Positions 25,480 through 37,150 are shown, counted from the first letter of the stretch. The stretch is DNA of 64,000 nucleotides from Epiperipatus broadwayi (GCA_028023455.1 JAQFVV010012398.1:4054682-4118681), one strand, 5' to 3'. The notes: a model not told the origin generated them from the sequence alone. A program made the numbers and translations.

Positions 25480-26378
25480 CCCTGACCTACCATTCTCATT
25501 ATTACTTTCTATATTACATATCCATTTCCCTAATGATCTACTGTTTTTCCATCCTATTTTAATATTATCAGATAATTCTTCCTTACCAACTCTTTATATA
25601 CTCTATCAAAATATGGAACTGAAATCCATTTATTATTTACAGTTAATTTCTTATTATTATAATATTTAATATCTGCACCTTTATTTTCAAAAAATTTACT
25701 TATACCTTTCTTTTTATACCCCATACTAATATAATCATTTTCAACCTCCAACTTTTGTATTAATGTTACATCCTTATGTAAAGTTAACCTATCATTTTTC
25801 TCTCTAAACCCTTTCATTGCTGCTATTTTTTGAGACCATGAACAATATGAACTTGGATCTATTATACATCTTCTATCTTTCTCCTTAATATAATGTCTTA
25901 TAACAATCTCATTTGTCACACCCTTTATCTCCATTTTCCATCATAAATTTAATACCATATCCATTATCATTCATTTCATTAAATGCATTATTGATATTTC
26001 TACTATTACCCATTATAAGTATATCATCAACATATCTGTGATATTGTATAATTTCTTTCATCCTTATATATTTATCAATTACACTTCCTTCAATATAATC
26101 AATAATAATAGATGACAAAACACCACTAATGGAACAACTCATAACCCATCCTTTAGTTACCTTCCAAAACTCATTTTTATATTTAAAGTACAATGTTTCA
26201 CTTATCCACAATAAAGCCTCATTAATAACACACATCCATTTTTTTGGCATACCACCATAATCCTTTATTTTTTCCATAACTACTTTTATACTTTCCTCTC
26301 TAGGTATACTTTGATACATCTTTTCAATATCAAACGATATAATGTTTTCATTCCTATTTAATTTTACATTCTTTAGTT
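25153..26378 (-). pseudogene. PLE2 minus copy: RT + GIY-YIG, frameshifted
   Basis: Reading down the minus strand, RT palm SFDIEKMYQSIPREESI is followed by WVMSCSISGVLSSIIIDYIE (normally G-SPLSP-like), then YRYVDD-type HRYVDDIL at 26023-26034. The frame shifts near 25930 into the segment 25554-25934 (NEIVIRHYIKEKDRR, KEKNDRLTLHKDV, WISVPYFDRVYKELV) and again into the GIY-YIG domain at 25153-25479. The start is missing because the copy is 5'-truncated at about 26378. RT and endonuclease are separate pieces, so this copy cannot make a complete enzyme. Confidence 0.85.
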
Positions 26379-26380
26379 TA

Positions 26381-28102
26381 TTTATTAAAAAGGATAAATT
26401 AAATAAGAAAGAATGGAAGGAAAAATTAATTATTAGGAAAATTAAGGATAAAATAAAATAAGAGAGATTGGTTGTGACAACTGAGGATAAGGGACCAAGG
26501 TTCATGATTTTGAATGAAAATGAATATGAGTGGAAGGTTAAAGAAGATATGAAAAAACGAGAATATTTGAAAATGAATAAGGATAACAAAATATAAAATA
26601 CTACTGACTAATATGAGGGTAAAAAAATTAATGAAAAAGAATATAGACATTTATATCCTACAGTAATTGAACATTCTAGTATATTTGGGGAAAGTTAAGA
26701 CACAAAAAAATGGTATGCCAGTAAAAGCAATATTTGATTTTAAGAATTGTGTTCTTAAAGACTTGTGTGATGTAGTATGTAAAAAGATTATAAATGGTGT
26801 GGGTTTTGAGAAATATTGCATTAAAAGCTCGAAGGAAATTATAAATAAACTAAAGAATGTGAAATTAAATAGGAATGGAAATATGGTATCGTTTGATATT
26901 GAAAAGATGTATCAAAGTATACCTAGAAAGGAAAGTATAAAAGTAGTTATGGAAAAAATAAAGGATTATAATGGTATGTCGAAGAAATGGATATGTATTA
27001 TTAATGAGGCTTTATTGTTGATAAGTGAAACATTGTACTTTAAATATAAAAATGAGTTTTGGAAGATAACTAAAGGATAGGTTATGGGTTGTTCCATTAG
27101 TGGTGGTTTATCATCTATTATGATTGATAATATTGAGGGAAGTGTAATTAATAAATATATAAGGATGAAAGAAATTATACATCACAGATATGTTGATGAC
27201 ATACTTACAATGGGTAATAGTAGAAGTATCAATAATCCATTTAATGAAATGAATGATAATGGACATGGTATTAAATTTACGATGGAAAATGAACAGGAAG
27301 GGTTAAAATATTTAGATATTTTTATGAGGAAGGGTGTGACAGGTGAGATTGTTATAAGACATTATATTAAGGAGAAAGATAAAAGAGGTCTAATAGATCC
27401 AAGGTCATATCAACCATGGTCTCAAAAAATAGCAGGAATAAAAGGATTTAGAGAGAAAAATGATAGGTTAACTTTAGATAAGGATGTAACATTAATACAA
27501 AAGTTGGAGGTTGAAATGATTATATTAGTATGGGATATAAAAAGAAAGATATAAGTAATTTTTAAAAAAATAAAGATGAAGATATTAAATATTATAATAA
27601 TAAAAAATGAACTGTAAATAATAAATGGATTTCAGTTCCATATTTTGATAGAGTATATAAAGAGTTGGTAAAGGCAGAATTACCTGGTAATATTAAAGTA
27701 GGATGAGAAAATAGTAGATCATTAGGGAAATGGATATGTAATATAGAAAATAATAATGAGAATGGTAGGGCAGGATTGGTGTATAAGATTATTTGTGAAT
27801 TTTGTAGCATGATATATATTGATCAGACAGAGAAGACTGCATTAGAAAAGGGTAAAAAACATGATAGGGCAATTAGGAAGAAGGATATGAGATCAGGGAT
27901 TTACGTACATTTTTTGAATACTGGGCATAGAATGAGTTGTGAAAAAAACATTCAGGTGATTAAGTATGTAAAGAAGTATAGTGAGAGGATATGTTATAAA
28001 ACTTTGTATATACAGGAGAATTTTGAAAAATGTATGAATATGGTTAAAGGTCCCGTAAAGTTGGCTGGGAAATGGGTGTTGTTAGATAGCTGGAAGATTT
28101 AA
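26381..28102 (+). pseudogene. PLE2 plus copy: N-terminal part, RT, GIY-YIG
   Basis: From about 26470 the N-terminal RT segment reads RLVVTTEDKGPRFMILNENE (PLE RT block with the D-K-G signature). Frames 26667-27080 and 27084-27554 are the same reading frame interrupted by one TAG (27078-27080) where the minus copy has Trp. They hold SFDIEKMYQSIPRKESI, MGCSISGGLSS and HRYVDDIL (YVDD at 27189-27200). A frameshift after 27554 leads to the GIY-YIG domain at 27776-28102 (VYKIICEFCSMIYIDQT, where YIG has become YID). It is longer and better preserved than its minus partner but still inactive as it stands. Confidence 0.85.
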
Positions 28103-28631
28103 TTTAAGTTGGGTATAATTATAAGTAAATTATGTAAATATATTTATATAGATGATTATCATTCTAATTATGTTGGGTTTAAAATATTAAACATAGTTAT
28201 ATAGGTATGTGAGAAAGATTGGGAAATTTATGAATGATATTAAGGTATAAATGAGTGATTGTATAATGTAAATGTATGATTATGATTTAGATCACATTTT
28301 TGTGTAAATATTATATATATTATTTATGTATGTGATGAATAGGATAAAAGATTTGTTTTATGTTTTATCTTTGATATTGTAATGTAAAATGAATCCTGTA
28401 GGTGGAGTTGCTGTAGAAAATGAAGAATTGTAATGTAACTTTAAGTGTATTTACATCTTGATAAGGCTCCAATATGGGGGCCAAATCTGGGTTGATGGAA
28501 TTTGAATATTATTATAATAGTTGTCTTATTAAATAATTTTTTATTGAATTATTATTTTTAATATATTACATTGCATAAACAACATTATGAACAAGTTTTG
28601 ATTTGAAATTTGATCATTTTATACATATATA

Positions 28632-28850
28632 TTGTAACGGTCTGCCTATTCCACCATTTACGATCTTATAAATTTTTCAATCTACATACGCACCGAGCAT
28701 GAAAGTGATGTATGTAATAAAGTGAAATAATGATAATAATCCCCCTGCAATATCGATGGTTAAATATGAAAAGCAAATATCACAAGAAAATTATTAGAGG
28801 AAGGAGATATAACCTAAAAAAATGAGGTCAATCGGAACCTTCCCTGTTAC
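28632..28850 (+). repeat. possible solo LTR-like segment
   Basis: The segment starts TGTAACGGTCTGCC and ends CCTTCCCTGTTACA, matching the TG...CA with short inverted ends often seen in Ty3/gypsy LTRs, and has an internal ATAAAGTGAAATAAT that could serve as a polyadenylation region. No matching second LTR is in the window and no clear 4-5 bp TSD is seen, so this is tentative. The DNA to 29930 is less AT-rich up to about 29200 and then AT-rich, without genes. Confidence 0.25.
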
Positions 28851-29852
28851 ATCATCCCACACCAGTCCGATTAACTAATGGTGGCCACTCTTTTAATTTA
28901 CACACCTTTAAAAGTACTAACATATTTTTATTTAGTCTTTAGCACCACCCCCGACAAAGAAATGTGTTATTGACCTTCCTTTTCCTTCCCGAGAAAGTGT
29001 GCATAAAAAATGATCACAGTTATATATCATAAGAAAAAAATTAAATATATTCGGACATAAAATGTGAGACAATATAACCCCCTGGTAAGTTATCCCTATC
29101 TAACTAATAATTTATTTTTCCTATCTCAGGTTAATGATTGGTTCGACCCGTTTACTTGAAATAACTCCGGTTATGTGCTAATGATTGATTAAGTAATTTG
29201 AATTAAGCAAATAAGAGTGTCAAACCATTTTTTAATAAAAAAAAAAAATCTTTATTATTACTTTTAAATATTTTTATCAGGTTAAAGATTTCATATAATT
29301 AAAATATATATATATAGTACTTAGATTAAACATCTATTTATAAAAAAGATTTACACAAAGAAAATGTCATTTTAAAATAATTGCATAATGGGTGCAGTCT
29401 ATACCCCTTTCCCCAATTGAAAAATAATAGTTTAAGTAGCAAATGTATGTAATAAATTTCCCTACAAAAAAACATAATTCATATAGATATTAAATCCATT
29501 TAAAAAAAATACACTTGTTTACATGCATGTTTACTGATTACCTCTAGGATTGATAAATTATTAATATTTTTACACATCTTTATGTTTTGGTGCTTAAATA
29601 TTTATACATGATACACATCTACGTTTATTTATTTTAAACGTATAAAATGATGCCTAATAAGAAATAATATGGCTAAAGGATACTCTATGTAAGGTATCAC
29701 CATAGTAAAGGATTATGAGGTAGAGATTCTCCATGTAGGAAATCTAAATGAGACATGCATGCAACTATTATATAATATAAGTGATATGAAGATTACATAA
29801 AAGATTATAGTTATGAATATATAAGAGAAACATATTACTGAGTTATAGAATA

Positions 29853-29893
29853 TTAAATAAATAAATAAATAAATAAATGAATAAATAAATATC
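29853..29893 (+). repeat. (AAAT)n microsatellite
   Basis: About nine AAAT/AAATG tetranucleotides in tandem. Confidence 0.85.
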
Positions 29894-29929
29894 AAGAGAT
29901 CTAAACTCATCTGTATTTACAACTGTTAC

Positions 29930-30530
29930 AAAGTTTGACTTCGAGCGAATCACATGAGCTACTCCATAGGGCAGGCAGGGCTTCCTTTTCCATTACACGT
30001 ATCAAAAAGTCCTTGTTATCAGGTCTTGAATGGCTTCTTTTAAGACATCGTAGGGCTTCAGAGATGAACTGGCTGTGTCATGCTGCTGGTGACCTACTCC
30101 ATGGTTTTTTGTATGCTGGAACAACTATAATGGCCATCTCTATTAGGTACTTGTTTGAAGATTTATAGTTGTACTTCTTGTCGGTAGATAGGTTTTAACA
30201 TGGCTGATTTTATTACCACTTTCACGCCTTTCTTCTTTTTAATTCAGCTTTCTTTAAATTCCTTTACGAGAATATAATATTGGATATGGTTGAGTTTTAA
30301 AATTCATTTTGATTACTAGGCATTTCTTCATGGTGATATAATATTGGATTTTACTGCTTCCTTAGACTGCTCATAAGCAACATTGATTTTATCCCCAAAA
30401 TCTACGGTCTGCCTGCTTGGACTGATCATGAGTGATTTTTAGTTTTTTTTTTTTTTTAAAGTCTATGGTCTGCCTGCTTGGACTTCTCAGGAGCAACTGA
30501 CTCTCCCCACCTAATAGATAGCACATATGG
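29930..30530 (+). other. less AT-rich unclassified stretch with a local duplication
   Basis: A 77-codon open frame (29935-30168) contains ELLHRAGRASFSITRI and LEWLLLRHRRASEMNW; I recognise no family. Further on, CTACGGTCTGCCTGCTTGGA (about 30402) recurs as CTATGGTCTGCCTGCTTGGA (about 30464), each with a nearby GCTCATAAGCAAC or TCTCAGGAGCAAC piece, so about 65 bp has been duplicated. This may be an old repeat or transduced host sequence. Confidence 0.3.
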
Positions 30531-30879
30531 TCCCCTTTCAGCCAATTAAACTACCCCCCTACGAGCTATTGCATCAGCCTATAATAATTTAAAATATACT
30601 TTATACATTCCTTACTTTTATTTGTTACAAACTATACTTTTTTTAATCATGGAAATTATACAGTTTCCATCTTAATTAATTAGAGCACCCATTATGCTTC
30701 ATTACATTAGATAAAACCAACTTTTAATTTTTATCTTTAAAACAGATCAAAAGAACAAAATTTCTTTTACCACAAAACATTCCTTTCCATCTTTTGTTCT
30801 TTTTATATAAAAAAAATAAATTCCAATTTACAAAACTTTTTCTTTATAGTTACCAAAAACAAAATCCATTATACATCAC

Positions 30880-31425
30880 ATGACTACCATCTCTTATGCT
30901 TGTGTATAACTGTTGTTAAAACAGGCAAAACTCACTATACGTATGCCACACACAGCAAGCTAGAGTAATCAATGGATGCCAAAGGCTTGTGCATAAAATC
31001 CCCATCTAGTGCCTACTCATCCAATATCCCCAGACTAGTTTCTGGCTTTTGGCCTTCATCAGTGAGGAGCCAAAGACACCAAAATGTATGGGAACTGAAC
31101 TGGGTTCAGACCCATATAACTATATAAGCTGATGGGCTTGAATTGGAAACATTAAGGTGTTTTCAGTTTAAGACTCATAGTTTTGTAGTTAAATGGAGAT
31201 AAAAGGTGGTTGCTGGAGGGTTGCATTAGATCCTAAGATCTAGATGCAGTGCTCTCAGATCCAAGGCTCTTCACTAATGAAGGTGAAAAGCCAGAAACTA
31301 GTCTGGGAATATTGGATGAGTAGGCACTAGATGGGGATTTTATGCACAAGCCTTCTGGCATCCATTGATTACTCTAGCTTGCTGTGTGTGGCATATGTGT
31401 AGTGAGTTTTGCCTGTTTTAAAATC
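30880..31425. repeat. family A repeat, copy 2 (fold-back, two hammerheads)
   Basis: The left arm (about 30905-31072) and right arm (about 31261-31420) are inverted copies. Between them lies the unit interior (CACCAAAATGTATGGGAACT, GGTTGCATTAGATCCTAAGA). The minus-strand hammerhead of the left arm (31021-31072) has an intact core. The plus-strand one of the right arm (31261-31314) carries CTAATGA instead of CTGATGA and is probably dead. The outer ends read TCTTATGCTTG and ACAGGCAAAACTC, as in the other copies. Confidence 0.8.
31021..31072 (-). ncRNA. hammerhead ribozyme-like motif, family A
   Basis: On the minus strand, stem I 5' CCTCA (31063-31067), core CTGATGA (31056-31062), stem II GGC/GCC with loop CAAAA (within 31043-31055), GAA (31040-31042), self-complementary helix III ACTAGT (31034-31039), C at position 17 (31033), stem I 3' TGGGG (31028-31032). 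All conserved core bases fit the hammerhead consensus except an A-A apposition at 10.1/11.1 at the base of stem II. Helix III is too short to close as a hairpin, so activity would probably require a dimer, as known for minimal type-I hammerheads of animal repeats. Confidence 0.6.
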
Positions 31426-31707
31426 CATTATAATGAAAATATAAAATTTGACATTATATTTTTTTTTCTTTTTTTTTTAAAAAAGGAAAAACATTTATTT
31501 AAAAATATCAAAAAAAAAAAAAAAACATTTCTGGATATGTATATCAGAACATTTCAAATAAAACAAAAAATGTTCCCAACGTAAACAAAAGTCATTACAA
31601 ACATAAGACTATTCTTTATGTAGTTTTTTTTTTTTTTATAAAATAAATTCGTTAATAATACAATACATACACTTGTATTGTGGGTGAAATGGAAATATAG
31701 TTTAGAC

Positions 31708-32159
31708 CAGGGGTGGGCAAATAGCGGCCCGCTAAGAGGTTTTATGGGCTGCCTTGAATTGAGATTTCTTTTTTGTGTGTGACTGAAGATTCATCTCGTA
31801 TTTTCCACTATGATGGCCACACTGATACACATGTGCAGTGTAGATATGATGTGCAGTGCTTTTCCAGTTGATCTGGTTACTTTCAATTTTGTCTTTGCAT
31901 TAGCAAATATATACCTTTCCAACTTTAGTGAAACCATGAACCCTCTGAAAAAATGTAAAATCAGTGATGAATATCATGTGTTTAATGAAGAATGAACAAA
32001 CAAATATTTCTTTGGTAATACAGGGAATAAAGCAGTGTGTTTATTGTGTCATGAAAAAAAGGTGTGGCCCTCCGCTAAACTTCGCTTCCACAAAGTGGCC
32101 CCTGATACGGCCTCTGCCAACCTCTGTGGTCCCTGAGCTAAAACAATTGCCCACCCCTG
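31708..32159 (+). mobile_element. hAT non-autonomous element, 452 bp, perfect TSD
   Basis: TIRs CAGGGGTGGGCAA at both ends are flanked by identical 8-bp target duplications gtttagac (31700-31707 and 32160-32167). The interior is GC-richer than the surroundings and carries only an N-terminal BED-finger piece of a GTF2IRD2/ZBED-like hAT transposase. The element therefore derives from an autonomous hAT by loss of the catalytic part. The perfect TSD suggests fairly recent insertion compared with the rest of the window. Confidence 0.92.
31936..32132 (+). pseudogene. BED zinc-finger N-terminus of hAT transposase
   Basis: ATG at 31936 opens MNPLKKCKISDEYHVFNEE, followed by TGA at 31993-31995 exactly where the BED domain has its conserved Trp (W to stop by one base change). 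The same frame continues TNKYFFGNTGNKAVCLLCHE with the paired C-x-x-C of the finger, then degenerates before the His pair, ending at TGA near 32130. It is a fragment of a ZBED/GTF2IRD2-like protein, not a functional gene. Confidence 0.8.
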
Positions 32160-32349
32160 GTTTAGACCAAACCCAGTCATTTACTTGACATATATAAACA
32201 TCTATACATGTGTTTTAATTAAGATCTATTTGATTGATTTTATATTAAATTCTAATCTTTTAAAGATTAGCTGTGCTGAATTCTCAACAACAGCCATTTT
32301 GTGCATGGACATTATATACGTTCTGGCACAATATCAAGTATTAGTGTAC

Positions 32350-32672
32350 AATCAATTTAAAGTATGATATAGTTTTATATTTTTAATAAATGTGCCAATA
32401 CTAAAAACAAAGATAATAGAGATAAAAAAATTTTTTTTATATTAAATGCTTTTATTGGCTGTTCACTAACAAGGAACAAAATAAGATTCAACCATAATTG
32501 AAGGTTTTGGATTTGACTTGAAATAACAGCATGGGGGCTCCACAAATTATTTAAGTCCAATCTCTATTTCTGGACCTCCCCATGCTTTTATTTGAAGTTA
32601 ACAGCTATAAAATAAAATTGAGAATGAAGAAACAATTATTTTTTTTTTTTAATACACAGTTAATAAAAGCAT
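32350..32672. repeat. family C MITE-like repeat, copy 2
   Basis: Same order as the copy at 23875-24235: a CAATTTAAAGTATGATATAG-like leader, TGTGCCAATACTAAAAAC, ATTAAATGCTTTTATTGGC, then a poorly conserved palindrome ending ACAGTTAATAAAAGCAT. It is immediately 3' of the hAT element. A run of eleven G lies just downstream at about 32689-32699. From 32700 to 34030 I see no gene, only a 16-bp tandem doublet (TCTCATATTTATAGGT) near 33280-33320. Confidence 0.6.
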
Positions 32673-34029
32673 AATCAGCTGAAGTAAAGGGGGGGGGGGT
32701 TATAATAAAGATTTGCTTTGTATAATATACGTATGTTATGTTCACTTTTCATTCCTGTTTACCAAATGTTATTTTGTAGAAATTATCAGTTTAAAAAAAT
32801 AATAATAAAAATAAATAATGATAATAATGACAGATATAATATTCATTTTAAATGTATTGTGTCTAAGCATAAATGTTTAAGTATTAAATAATTAGAATAA
32901 AGAATTATTAATAGATTTACATTAATGATTTAATTATAGCCATTAGGTTTATTTGTTTGTAGTCAACCCTCTGTTTGATTGCTAAGAATCAAATTTTGTG
33001 TAGGTAAACTTATAGTATATATAGGTAGTTGTTTTTCAGTGTCAAATAGTTTAAATATATGTATCTATATGGAAGGATTTATTCCTATTTTGTTTTAATA
33101 AATTAAAGTTTGGGCTTGAAATGAATCATCCCTGTAGAAATCGTAGTTTTATTAAACTGGAATTAGGACTTTAAAATGGCCATTTCTTATAGTTAGTTAC
33201 TGTTATAGATAGATGTAGCAGTTACATATCTGACATTCAGTATATGAATATGTCTATCCTAGGAAACTTACAAGTCCAATAAATGTCTCATATTTATAGG
33301 TTTCTCATATTTATAGGTTTATCAGTACATAGTCTTATATTTTAAATTTATCAACGCACGAGATTCACTGTATAACCAATTTACTTGATTATTTATAACT
33401 GTATTAATATTATAAGGTAATTGAAGATTAAGATTAAATTTAACAAAAAAATCTTGGATATTTTCTAAGTAATTATTGTTTTTCTGGATGCATAGGAAAT
33501 AAGACAATAATATGTATGTGATGGGAGAAAGGCTTTGTTAAAAGAAAGTAAGTTATATATCAAATAATAATTATATTTTGCAAATAAATTATTGTTTTTA
33601 TGAAATGTTAACCTCATTAAAAATAATATTATATGATTTACATTCATTCCTCAGGAACAATTTATGTTCTTCATGGTCTAGCTGGGTATTGCAAATAGAG
33701 GTTGTGTAGTAATCATTATTAATAAATGATTGTCAAAATTATGTGCTGATCTATTCTCTGATATTTAAAGCCAGATGGCACCTATCTAAATTATATAAAT
33801 AAAAAATGTAAATCATTGAAATGCTTGGTCTGCCCATTACATAGTAATGCCCTTATTTGTAAATTTTTGATCACCTAGATGAGAGCTTTGTTTTTCATTG
33901 GGAGTAACTATTTGTAAAATTTTTGCTTGTCCAGGGTGAGGGATTCACTTTTTAGTTGTTGTAAACTACAATTTGCCTGAGTTAGATGAATAGCATGGTT
34001 GATCTGTCAATAATTTTTTTGCTCTATAA

Positions 34030-35125
34030 AATATAATTATCAATAACAAACTCTTCATATAGTGGTGCCAACCAGTGCAAGCCTTAGTAATCAATGGATA
34101 CAGGAAGACTCATGCATAAAATTCCCCATCTAGTGCCTACTCATTTAATATACCCAGACTAATTTCTAGCTTGTGGCTCTTATTTGTGAGCAGCTTTGGA
34201 TCTCAGAGCAATGAACCTAGATTTAAGGATCTGATGCAAACATCCAGCAGCCATCTTTAACCTATTTAGTTAATTATAAAGCTGGGAGTTCAAGAGGGAA
34301 ACACCTTAATTTCAATCCAAGCTCATTCACCTGTATAGTCATAAAGCTATGAACCAGTTCAGAATCTATACATTTTGAAGAACATTGGTTTATCAAAAAC
34401 CACAGAACGATCATTCCATATGCAGGAATGGTATAAAATCACAAAAATACCAATGATCACCATTTCCTATACTTATGCAAGCTATTATTAGTAGTAGCAA
34501 ACTTTCTATACAGCATTGACATCAAAGCTCTTTCTCACTGATAAAACTCACAAGCTTGAAACTAGTCTGGGAATATTAGATGAATATGCACTAGAAGAGG
34601 ATTTTATGCACAAACCTTCCTGCATCCATTGATTACTAAGTGCTGAATCAGGTGGTGATGCTGTATGGAGAATTTGTTAATGATAATAACAGCTTGTTTT
34701 GTGGTTTCATACCATTCCTGTCTATGGGATGATGGTAACTGTGATTTTTGATAAACTGATGACACCAAAATGTATAGATACTGAACTAAGTTCAGATCAA
34801 TATGATACAGATAAATGAGATTTGACTGAAAACAATCTGCTTCCATTTTGAGTTTCTAGCTTTATAGTTAACTAAATAGATAAAGGGTTGCATTAGATCC
34901 TTAGATCCAGATGCAATGCTCTTAGATGCAAAGCTTCTTACTGATGAAAGTCACAAGCTAGAAACTATTCTGGAGTTATTGGATGAGTATGCACTATATG
35001 GGAATTTTATACACAAGCCTTCCTGTATCCTTTGATTATTAAGGCTTGAACTAGGTAGTGCTAGTATATGGAGAGATTGTTATTAAAAATAATAGTGTGT
35101 GGAAGCATATGAAATGGTGAGCAAG
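34030..35125. repeat. family A repeat array, copy 3
   Basis: This is the most extended family A copy: a minus-oriented unit of about 450 bp (34049-34500, judged by recurrence of its end), a plus-oriented partial unit (about 34519-34690) and a full plus-oriented unit of about 400 bp ending near 35090. Three hammerhead positions are recognisable, all decayed: minus near 34141-34200 (core lost), plus 34533-34577 (CTGATAA, GAA and ACTAGT intact), plus 34930-34982 (CTGATGA and GAA intact, but helix III ACTATT no longer self-complementary). Confidence 0.75.
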
Positions 35126-35159
35126 AGATTGTTTTTTGTGGTTTAATTGATATTATATT

Positions 35160-37150
35160 ATAAAAACAAAAAGAAAGTGAGCAAAGCAACTTGAGCTGGA
35201 AAGAAAGCATTCAAGTACATGTCAAGTTCCAAGATATTCCAGGAGATGATGTAATGCCCTTAATGGTAAATCTAATCATAATTATATTAAAAATAATAAG
35301 TTTATTACATATAAAAAATTTGAAGATTAATAAAATGCAAAATAAAAATAGAAAGAATGAGAAGCAATTAGAAAATAATTAAGTCAGACAGTTTAAAAAC
35401 AACCTGTGATGAAGATGATTTGGGGACTTCTGAGATGGACAATGATCATCCAGATAGTGATACATATGAATAAATAGAGCAGAAAGACATTAGTAAAGAG
35501 ATGAAGATTTCTGAGAGTACTACTGCAATATCATTGCAATTAGATATGATGTATATGGATAGCACATTATTCTAACAGATGGAATTGGTGATGGAAAATA
35601 ATAAAAACAGTGATTTAGAGAGGGAACATAATCAAAATCAGAGAGATGTAAAAACTGTTGGAAAATAATCAAATTCAGATGGGATTAATAATGTAAGACT
35701 ATTTTGACCAAAAGTTAGAAAATTTAGACCAAAAACTAAAAGATAACCCATATAAGATTGATAGAGAGATGGATCAAATAAAGCAAAGTATGAAAACAAA
35801 TCATGTTAAAAAAAATCAAAGTGACATAGGCCAACATTTTAACAAATAATGTTGAGATAGAATGAAAATACTCAAAGACATGTAACACACCTTGGCAACC
35901 GATCTACAAAAGTGAAATGAATAATTCTCAAAAAATCAGGAGTAAATAAACAGAGCAAATGATGCTACATCAAATAGTTCAGTAGAAGACAGAAATGAAA
36001 GTTATGTTAAAACTTTATAATAAAGTGATACAAGACAACCTGGACACATAAATTATAAAATTCAAAGCTGACATGATGGGAGATCTTATACAAATAACTG
36101 AACATTTAGAAGAGCAAATGCATGCATTATCTATAGATTATGAAAGAAAGCAAAGAAGAATGTGGAGATGGAGCATCATCCTAACAATGATATTACTCTA
36201 AATAAATATAGAGAAGTAAAACAACCTTATATAACTAACCAGCAAATATAAGATAATAAAAAAAGATGATAATCAAATAATAAATAATATATGAACTAAT
36301 ATGAACAATTTTTTGTATCTAAACTAGAGTGAGTTAAAACTTTCAAAAGGTTTCCATGTGAAAATCCGTTAGATTAGTTGAACAGACTTGCTGAACAATT
36401 TGTATTTCATAGCATAATAAATAAAGAAAAAATTATCATTGCCAAAATTATTTGGGTGATGCAGCCAATGATTGGTGGAACTTAAGAAACCGCTATCCAC
36501 ATACCTATGAGAAGTATGAAGAGACAATAGTAAAAAGCTATTGGACTGAGGAGCATCAGGTAATGTTCTCCAGCAGGTATCTCAAGAATGATATAAAGCA
36601 AGCACTGGAGAAAGTTTATCATAATTTTTTAAGACAGGTGGCAAAATTGAGAACACTTACAGGTTTTTGAACTCTGTCATAAAGCCATATTATTCATCCT
36701 ATAAGGTATAATTGGCCAGTTAATATTTAACACATCATTGACTATTGAAACAATAGCAGATTTACAGCCCTGGAAATACCTTATCCAGATGAAAAGAATT
36801 GTTAAGGATCTCATCATACAAACGTACTGTAAATTTTAACAATCCTGAACTGCAGAGATTTAGTCATATACCTGGACATACATATTATCCACCACCTAGT
36901 AAAACAATAAGAAACACTCTGATATGGGATGGACATGTTTTTCATTTATCCCAAAGAAAAGAGCCTCCAGATAAAGATCAGTATCAAACACCAGCTAAAC
37001 AATCTGACATCAATGACCAATAGCTGGGTAAGATTACAAAATGCTTAATAATCATGAAAAAGTTAATACAAAGTACTAATCATTTTAAAATATTAATAGA
37101 TTTTGAAGATGATTCAGATCTTGACTGAAATCAAATATATTTTAATTAAA
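35160..37150 (+). pseudogene. LTR-retrotransposon gag-like remnant
   Basis: Decayed coding sequence runs through several frames. The clearest part is 36452-36670: GDAANDWWNLRNRYPHTYEK, then SYWTEEHQVMFSSRYL and FLRQVAKLRTLTGF, which matches the retrotransposon gag capsid pattern (W-W, P-x-T-Y-E-x-Y/F, E-E-H-Q, FL-x-Q-x-x-KLR-x-L). Just upstream NPLDxLNRLAEQFVFHSI is in another frame. Downstream, 36799-37023 has a Pro/Tyr-rich GHTYYPPPSKTIRNT tail. Upstream (35180-36300) is charged, coiled-coil-like sequence with many stops. No zinc knuckle, protease or LTR was recognised, and the join to the RT fragment downstream is unclear. Confidence 0.55.

Larger units (their letters stand above)
24692..28565. 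mobile_element. Penelope-like element 2: head-to-head inverted pair
   Basis: Two copies of the same PLE lie in opposite orientation with their 5' ends meeting at about 26380. The minus copy (24692-26378) is 5'-truncated inside the RT. The plus copy (about 26381-28565) extends further upstream, into the N-terminal RT part. Their tails match as inverted repeats to the outer ends (AGTTGT, TTAAATAATTTTTTATTGAA). PLEs are known for such partial inverted copies joined at the 5' end and for pseudo-LTRs, so this is probably one insertion event. The flanks are TA-rich and no clear TSD could be read. Confidence 0.85.

Noticed and set aside
26426-26650. Minus-strand ORF rich in Phe/Ile/Leu (and the N-terminal part of the 25909-26589 frame beyond 26378)
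   Set aside because: It is the antisense of the plus PLE2 copy's N-terminal RT coding sequence; only the part below about 26378 is true PLE coding on the minus strand.
29713-29910. Minus-strand ORF of aromatic/hydrophobic repeats
   Set aside because: Translation of an (AAAT)n microsatellite.
34030-35125. Regular-looking repeated units considered as a CRISPR-like or satellite array
   Set aside because: Units are few, inverted as well as direct, about 400-450 bp, and dispersed across the window; the context is eukaryotic.
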